A stretch of 64,000 nucleotides of DNA from JAWWOW01 sp033851265. GTDB taxonomy: Bacteria; Actinomycetota; Actinomycetes; JAWWOW01. The position numbers and the translations under genes are program-made. The notes below the pieces were generated by a model that did not search any database, was not told the origin of the DNA, and saw nothing but the letters and a program-made list of their open reading frames with translations. Shown here one piece after another: positions 60,375-64,000 of this stretch (position 1 is its first letter; every line of letters starts with the position of its first letter). The stretch is from NCBI GenBank assembly GCA_033851265.1, contig JAWWOW010000011.1, positions 160,800 to 224,799 of the forward strand, read 5' to 3'.

Positions 60375-60551
60375 GTGTGGTGGCGGGAGTACTCGCGAGT
60401 CCGGTTCGTGACTAACTGCTTCGAGGATGAGGGCGCTCCAAACGGTTCGGTCGGATGGATCGTCGAGGTATATCCGGACGCCTACGAGGTCGAGGTATGT
60501 GACGCGGAAGGGCGCACCCACTTCCTAGGCAGTGTTCCGGACGCGTACTAG
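60375..60551 (+). CDS. DUF4926-like small protein
   Basis: 58 residues from GTG 60375 (a second GTG at 60408 would give 47). Sequence YSRVRFVTNCFEDEG, then APNGSVGWIVEVY, AYEVEVCDAEGR and a short hydrophobic strand reproduces the DUF4926 pattern of a tiny SH3-like barrel (…G..G.IVEVY.D..YEVEF.D..G). These are often found in toxin/immunity-like or accessory loci. Below usual gene-length cutoffs but codon use and conserved pattern support it. Sits between repeat copies 3 and 4. Confidence 0.6.
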   Translation: MWWREYSRVRFVTNCFEDEGAPNGSVGWIVEVYPDAYEVEVCDAEGRTHFLGSVPDAY

Positions 60552-60564
60552 AGCTGCTCGCGAG

Positions 60565-60612
60565 CGAGCGATAAGGGCCGTTCGCGCGCACGAGTCCCGG
60601 CGTTATCGCTCG
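60565..60612 (+). repeat. Interspersed hairpin repeat, copy 4 (best formed)
   Basis: Outer arms CGAGCGATAA (60565-60574) and TTATCGCTCG (60603-60612) are exact 10-bp inverted repeats; inside are GGGCCGTTCGCG and GAGTCCCGGCG. Lies between the 58-aa gene stop and the 157-aa gene start. Confidence 0.7.
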
Positions 60613-60627
60613 CCTGGATCGGCCATC

Positions 60628-61101
60628 ATGAACGGCGTGGCTGACCCCGACTTCCGAATGGCGCTCAACCGATTCTTGACCGTCATTGCGAGGTGGCTCG
60701 GAGGGTTCGCCTGCTTGTTGATCCTGCCGACAGCCGCTCTCGCTGGATGGCTGGCGGCTGATGCTGGGGTCGACGTCGTGACTGGGCACCGGGCCGCCTG
60801 CGCTCCGGGAAAGTCCTACGAAGTCGTGTACGTGGATTGGCGAACCCTGGGCCGAGACTGGTGGCCACCCAGCATCGACTGCGAGATCACTTATCGACCC
60901 GAATATGGCGCTGAGCCACCGGTCACGAGGCGCTACCACGAGGCCATGTGGAAGGCATACGTCAGCCCACTGATTTTCTTCGTCAGCGTGTTCTTGTTCT
61001 GGCTCATTGGCCGTTGGGTGATCAGCCCGCTGCCACCACTAGGAAAGCCCCCTGCCGAGGTGGCCCGAAGGGACGAGCCGCCTTGGTCGATCGCGCGGTA
61101 A
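60628..61101 (+). CDS. Small membrane protein, unknown
   Basis: 157 residues. Two membrane helices, WLGGFACLLILPTAALAGWL (~20-40) and VSPLIFFVSVFLFWLIGRWV (~112-132), enclosing an ~65-residue extracytoplasmic loop with two cysteines (AACAPGK; SIDCEITY). I start at ATG 60628 after repeat copy 4; the frame opens upstream at 60532 but that would read through the repeat. No family recognised. Confidence 0.6.
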   Translation: MNGVADPDFRMALNRFLTVIARWLGGFACLLILPTAALAGWLAADAGVDVVTGHRAACAPGKSYEVVYVDWRTLGRDWWPPSIDCEITYRPEYGAEPPVTRRYHEAMWKAYVSPLIFFVSVFLFWLIGRWVISPLPPLGKPPAEVARRDEPPWSIAR

Positions 61102-61113
61102 CTGGCGTTGCGG

Positions 61114-61162
61114 ACCGCGCGATAAGGGCCGATCTTCGCCGGTCAAGCGGCGTTCTCGTACG
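61114..61162 (+). repeat. Interspersed hairpin repeat, copy 5
   Basis: CGCGCGATAAGGGCCGATC, loop, then CAAGCGGCGTTCTCGTACG. Preceded at 61104 by GGCGTTGCGG, which looks like the 3' half of another copy. Between the stop of the 157-aa gene and the next gene. Confidence 0.6.
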
Positions 61163-61233
61163 CCTGCTGGGGGAGGACCGGAGTTGTCTGTGCGCCATGC
61201 TTGCCCCACCGTTACGCGGCCCGGAGCCTTGGG

Positions 61234-61554
61234 ATGATGGAAACCACGCAGCCGAGAAAGTGGCCGGGCGTCGTCGCTGCGGCTGCCGGTGCAGGCGCGC
61301 TTGTCAGCGCAATGTTGGCCCTCATTGGTGCTGCGCTTTCTGATGGCAAAGACCTGTTCGGCCCAGACTCGGGACCCGCGTGGTTTGGGCTATGCCTTTG
61401 GCTGGCCTCCATTCCCCTTGCTTTGGCGTCCGGCGTCGGCCTGATCGCGGCCGCGTTGCCGCTGCGGCTTCGATTGCCGCTAGCGACGCTCTTGTGCGTG
61501 CTTCTCGCGGCGAGCGGCTGGGCGATCGTCTGGAAGTGGTACATCGCGGATTAG
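61234..61554 (+). CDS. Small membrane protein, unknown
   Basis: 106 residues with three predicted membrane helices (GVVAAAAGAGALVSAMLALIG, FGLCLWLASIPLALASGVG, LPLATLLCVLLAASGWAIVW). ATG 61234 has GGAG eight bases upstream; ATG 61201 in frame is an alternative. No family recognised. Between repeat copies 5 and 6. Confidence 0.6.
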   Translation: MMETTQPRKWPGVVAAAAGAGALVSAMLALIGAALSDGKDLFGPDSGPAWFGLCLWLASIPLALASGVGLIAAALPLRLRLPLATLLCVLLAASGWAIVWKWYIAD

Positions 61555-61573
61555 AGCCACCGGCCACGACGAG

Positions 61574-61625
61574 CAGCGCTCGGTAAGGCCGTTCCCGAGC
61601 GCCAGCCCCGGCGCGTGGCGCTATA
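61574..61625 (+). repeat. Interspersed hairpin repeat, copy 6
   Basis: AGCGCTCGGTAAGGCCGTTC, loop, CAGCCCCGGCGCGTGGCGCT. Arms AGCGC and GCGCT pair. Directly before the zinc-ribbon membrane gene. Confidence 0.55.
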
Positions 61626-61626
61626 G

Positions 61627-62073
61627 GTGATTGGTGCCGGTGCCGATCTCTATCGCGTGATCCCCGGAGGGAAGGTGTGCGCCTCCTGCGGTGCGGCCAA
61701 CGATGGCCGCTACCGCTGCACTGCCTGCACTCGCAATCTCGTGGTCGCGGATGGCGCGTCCCGTGCCGCCGACCCGGTGAATACAGCTAGGTCGAGCACT
61801 AGCGCGGCGATTTTTTGGGGCCTCGGCGCGAGCGTTCACGCCGCCTGGCAGTTGGTGCGCTACCGACAGGATCGTGGTTTGCCGACGAAGGGCTGGGCCG
61901 CCGGAGTCCTAGTGTTCACGGCGCTTCCGGTGTTGGGTGTGTTTGTGTTCTCTGCCGTGTACGGCGGATTGCCCTGGACCATGGTGCTCGGCGCGGTAGT
62001 AGTGATCACGATGCTCGCGGCCCTGTCGACGCTCCTCGTCCGGCTGACCTCGAGAAACGAAACCAGCGAATAA
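61627..62073 (+). CDS. Zinc-ribbon membrane protein, unknown
   Basis: 148 residues. Cys-x2-Cys (VCASCGAA) and a second Cys-x2-Cys (YRCTACTRN) nine residues on form a zinc ribbon at 18-34, followed by a disordered stretch and two membrane helices (~90-110 and ~115-137). GTG 61627 start; a later GTG preceded by GGAGGG would remove 16 residues but keep the ribbon. Stop codon TAA is part of repeat copy 7. Confidence 0.6.
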   Translation: MIGAGADLYRVIPGGKVCASCGAANDGRYRCTACTRNLVVADGASRAADPVNTARSSTSAAIFWGLGASVHAAWQLVRYRQDRGLPTKGWAAGVLVFTALPVLGVFVFSAVYGGLPWTMVLGAVVVITMLAALSTLLVRLTSRNETSE

Positions 62074-62096
62074 GGGCCGCTAATTTATTGTTCGCA
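62067..62096 (+). repeat. Interspersed hairpin repeat, copy 7 (short)
   Basis: GCGAATAAGGGCCGC, loop, TTATTGTTCGC. Arms GCGAA/TTCGC and TAA/TTA pair although the bases differ from copy 4, so the stem rather than the sequence is kept. Confidence 0.55.
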
Positions 62097-62097
62097 G

Positions 62098-62247
62098 GTG
62101 CTCCGTTCGCTCCAGCTGCTTGGCCTCGTTGCCTTGGTAGCGGTGCTCGTCACCCTGGCGATCCAGGGTTACCTCATCTCGGCGGTTGCGATCTTGGTGT
62201 TGCTTGTCGTCTGCGAGGTGGCCTGGAAATGGGTGCAGAGGCAGTAG
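62098..62247 (+). CDS. 49-aa membrane peptide
   Basis: 49 residues, hydrophobic: LQLLGLVALVAVLVTLAI, a short turn GYLIS and AVAILVLLVVCEVAWKW, i.e. two helices or one long one. GTG start immediately after repeat copy 7; TAG before copy 8. Codon use (GC-rich third positions) supports translation. Unknown function; regulatory or toxin-like membrane peptides look similar. Confidence 0.5.
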   Translation: MLRSLQLLGLVALVAVLVTLAIQGYLISAVAILVLLVVCEVAWKWVQRQ

Positions 62248-62257
62248 CCGCATACGG

Positions 62258-62300
62258 GGGATAAGGGCTTTCGTGACCACGAGACCCGGCTTCTCGATCA
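62258..62300 (+). repeat. Interspersed hairpin repeat, copy 8
   Basis: GGGATAAGGGCTTTCG, loop, GAGACCCGGCTTCTCGATC. Arms GATAAG/CTTCTC pair with one mismatch. Last recognisable copy. Confidence 0.5.
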
Positions 62301-62339
62301 CCTTGGGAAGTCACGCGCGGGCGACGAAGTCAGCGGTTG

Positions 62340-62732
62340 CTAATAGGCCGCGCCCTTGCGCCACTCCATCTCCTGCAGTTCGAATGTGTTGCCGTCGGGA
62401 TCGGCGAAGTCCGCCCCTTTGACACCACCCCCGAAGTCATGGATTTCGCTGATCTCGACACCTCGGCGAACAAGGTCGGCACGCGCCTCAGCGATGTCAT
62501 CCACAACCAGATGCAGACCTCTAATGCTGCCAGGTTCTCCCGCATACACATCCAGCCCTGTCCCAAAACCAACCGAGCAAGTGGAACCTTCAGGAGTCAG
62601 CTGGACGACGCGAACGCCCTCTGCGGGCTGCACGTCAACGTCCTTCTTAAATCCGAGCTTGTCGGTATAGAAGGCGATGGCCCGGTCAACGTCGGAAACG
62701 GGGAGCGGGATTAGTTCGAGCTTCATCTGCAT
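62340..62732 (-). CDS. VOC family protein (glyoxalase/bleomycin-resistance-like)
   Basis: 130 residues, two beta-alpha-beta3 units: LIPLPVSDVDRAIAFYTDKLGF at the start and LHLVVDDIAEARADLVRRGVE in the middle, ending FADPDGNTFELQEMEWR with the usual metal-site Glu. Close to the common actinobacterial small-molecule lyase/binding family; substrate unknown. I choose ATG 62732 because GAAGGG lies 7 bases upstream. Opposite in strand to the array genes, so it marks the array's end. The 62733-62949 spacer shows only a small CGGTCC/GGACCG hairpin (62787-62800). Confidence 0.85.
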   Translation of the reverse strand: MQMKLELIPLPVSDVDRAIAFYTDKLGFKKDVDVQPAEGVRVVQLTPEGSTCSVGFGTGLDVYAGEPGSIRGLHLVVDDIAEARADLVRRGVEISEIHDFGGGVKGADFADPDGNTFELQEMEWRKGAAY

Positions 62733-62949
62733 TTGCATGCCCTTCTCGGTTCAGTCGCGTCCGGCACGATCGTGACATCCGATCCTCGGTCCAAGGACCG
62801 GGACAGTCCTAGCCGAGACATAACAGCCTCATAGCTGAGCCCACACCTTCGCTCGCGAAGCGGCGCTCTCGCACCACCGTCCGCTGCTGGATGGACCGTC
62901 CACAGATCGTGAGAACCCCCTGAAATTGTCGGTGGGTGGGGCTAGTGTC

Positions 62950-62965
62950 TCGAACACATGTTCGA
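62950..62965. promoter_or_regulatory. LexA (SOS) box over DUF222 start codon
   Basis: TCGAACACATGTTCGA, an exact TCGAAC-N4-GTTCGA palindrome, the mycobacterial-type LexA consensus. It contains the ATG of the downstream gene (62958), so LexA would block transcription at or just past the start. Confidence 0.75.
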
Positions 62966-64000
62966 AGCCCAGGCGCCTGCGACGCCCGCCACCCCGCCGG
63001 TCGAGACCCTCGACCCGGCCGAAGGTCGCGCGCCCGGGTGCGACGGGTGCGACGGGTGCGACGAGGAGCTCGGTGTGCCGCTGACCGAGGCCGAGGTGCT
63101 GGCCTGGGTCGAGCAGACCCCACTGTCGGGCGACTCGGCCGGGCTGCTGATGGAACTGGACCCGGCCGGGTTCGACGACACGGGACGGGTGCGGCTGGCG
63201 GCGCAGCTGCAACGGCTGGAGAACGCGGTGGCCGGGCGGAAGACCGCGGCGGTCGCCGCGTTCGCGGCGAGCCAAGAGCCGTCCGAACCCGACCCGGAGA
63301 CCGGTGAACCCCCCGGTCCGGATTTCACCGACTGCGCGGTCGCGGTCGCCCTCGGGATGTCCCAACCCGCCGCGCAGCGGATCGTCACCGCGGCCCGCCG
63401 GTTACGGGAGTTCCTGCCCCGCACGCTGGCGATGATGACGGCCGGTGACCTGGGCTACTACCCGGCGCTACGCGTGGTCGAAGGCGCTGCCGAGCTCGAC
63501 GCCGAAGGATGCCGGCAGCTCGAACGCCTGGTGCTGCCCAAGGCCCGCGGGAAGGCCCCCGGGGTGCTGAGCCGGCTGGTCCGCAAGGCCGTCGCCCGCA
63601 TCGACGCCGAGGCGCTGGCCCGCCGGCACCGCACCGCCCGGCGCAACGCCTGCCTCGACATCACCCTCGACGACGGCACCGACAGCGGCACCGGCTGGGT
63701 CAACGGGCACGGACCCGTCCTCGAAGCCACCGTTATCCGCACCGCGGTCGAAGCGTGGGCCCGCGCCGCCAAGACGGCCGGGGACCCGCGGTCCCTCGAC
63801 GAGCTGCGCTGGGCCGCCCTGCACGACTGGTCCACCCGCTACCTCACCGGCCAACACGACGGCCAACTCGACAGCCAACACGGCCACCGGCCCACCAGTC
63901 GCGGCGCCCCGATCACGGTCAACATCGCCGTCGACCTCACCACCTACCTCGGACTGACCACCCACCCGGCAGAGATCCTCGGCACCGGCGTGCTCATCCC
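62958..64000 (+). CDS. DUF222 (13E12-type, HNH endonuclease family) protein, 3' end outside window
   Basis: At least 347 residues and open at the window edge. After an acidic Pro/Cys-rich N-terminus (with three GCD repeats) comes the DUF222 domain: LAAQLQRLENAVAGRKTA, ALGMSQPAAQRIVTAARRL, AMMTAGDLGYYPALRVVEG and ARRHRTARRNACLDITLDDG. The C-terminal HNH nuclease typical of the family would lie beyond 64000. These are multicopy in actinomycetes (M. tuberculosis 13E12 repeats), several under LexA control, matching the SOS box on the start codon. GC is visibly higher than the array next to it. DNA-damage-induced nuclease or mobile-element role is inferred. Confidence 0.85.
   Translation, partial: MFEAQAPATPATPPVETLDPAEGRAPGCDGCDGCDEELGVPLTEAEVLAWVEQTPLSGDSAGLLMELDPAGFDDTGRVRLAAQLQRLENAVAGRKTAAVAAFAASQEPSEPDPETGEPPGPDFTDCAVAVALGMSQPAAQRIVTAARRLREFLPRTLAMMTAGDLGYYPALRVVEGAAELDAEGCRQLERLVLPKARGKAPGVLSRLVRKAVARIDAEALARRHRTARRNACLDITLDDGTDSGTGWVNGHGPVLEATVIRTAVEAWARAAKTAGDPRSLDELRWAALHDWSTRYLTGQHDGQLDSQHGHRPTSRGAPITVNIAVDLTTYLGLTTHPAEILGTGVLI

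Noticed and set aside
59410..62300. Classical integron with attC sites
   Set aside because: The repeats lack a proper RYYYAAC/GTTRRRY core pair and no integrase is present; kept only as a cassette-like array of unknown type.
63035..63064. CRISPR-like or tandem repeat (GGGTGCGACGGGTGCGAC)
   Set aside because: Short in-frame GCD codon repeat inside the DUF222 gene, without spacers.

Overview
The window is high-GC DNA with dense, mostly operonic genes and frequent GTG/TTG starts. It carries the complete GlgE alpha-glucan operon, a NucS mismatch endonuclease, MurA with Asp in place of the catalytic Cys, a PduO-type cobalamin adenosyltransferase, and crotonyl-CoA carboxylase/reductase with ethylmalonyl-CoA mutase. 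This set points firmly to an actinomycete (Actinomycetota). I cannot name the genus. From memory, the order ATR - MurA ... NucS ... epimerase - thiolase - thioredoxin/TPR ... GlgB - GlgE - GlgP resembles the Mycobacterium tuberculosis Rv1314c-Rv1328 stretch, so most of the window looks like old core chromosome with later insertions. No rRNA, tRNA or CRISPR array was seen, and no gene-free stretch exceeds 300 bases.

Layout. 0-4.4 kb: a plus-strand operon with a HAD phosphatase (open at the window edge), a zinc alcohol dehydrogenase, a LarA-like nickel-pincer racemase homologue and a PlsC-type acyltransferase. 4.4-7.4 kb: a minus-strand group with a secreted DUF5666-like protein, a hexapeptide acyltransferase, a methyltransferase and a crotonase. 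7.5-13.3 kb: alpha/beta hydrolase, GlgX, a Cys-type glutathione peroxidase and a large membrane acyltransferase-SGNH fusion. 13.3-23.3 kb: GlgP diverging from glgE-treS-mak-glgB, whose start and stop codons overlap or nearly touch. TreS makes maltose from trehalose, Mak phosphorylates it, GlgE polymerises maltose-1-phosphate, GlgB branches the chain, and GlgP and GlgX degrade it.

23.4-33.8 kb is an acyl-CoA remodelling block: thioredoxin/TPR protein, an isobutyryl-CoA mutase large subunit (Phe80/Gln198), a sortase-type surface protein, MeaB, thiolase, an NTF2-like protein, methylmalonyl-CoA epimerase and Ccr. It links functionally to the fused 3-hydroxyacyl-CoA dehydrogenase (41.7 kb), MeaA/Ecm (54.5 kb), the crotonase (6.7 kb) and the B12 adenosyltransferase (58.8 kb). 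33.8-41.7 kb: two genes sharing an almost identical 51-bp leader (a membrane-anchored secreted protein and an asparagine-synthase-like protein), then a Tat-type polysaccharide deacetylase, GNAT, PerM-family transporter and hydrolases. 43.5-51.5 kb: NucS, a small helical protein, the MoxR-DUF58-transglutaminase operon, a secreted esterase and a lipoprotein.

51.5-56.5 kb holds a secreted NHL/FG-GAP repeat protein flanked on one side by intact meaA and on the other by a degenerate copy of the meaA 3' end. 56.6-59.4 kb: STAS protein, small membrane protein, MurA, ATR. 59.4-62.3 kb is the least explained part: a one-direction series of small lipoprotein, membrane and DUF4926-like genes, each followed by a degenerate hairpin-forming repeat, so the stretch looks like a cassette array. 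The window ends with a VOC protein and the start of a DUF222/13E12-type gene whose ATG sits inside a perfect LexA (SOS) box.
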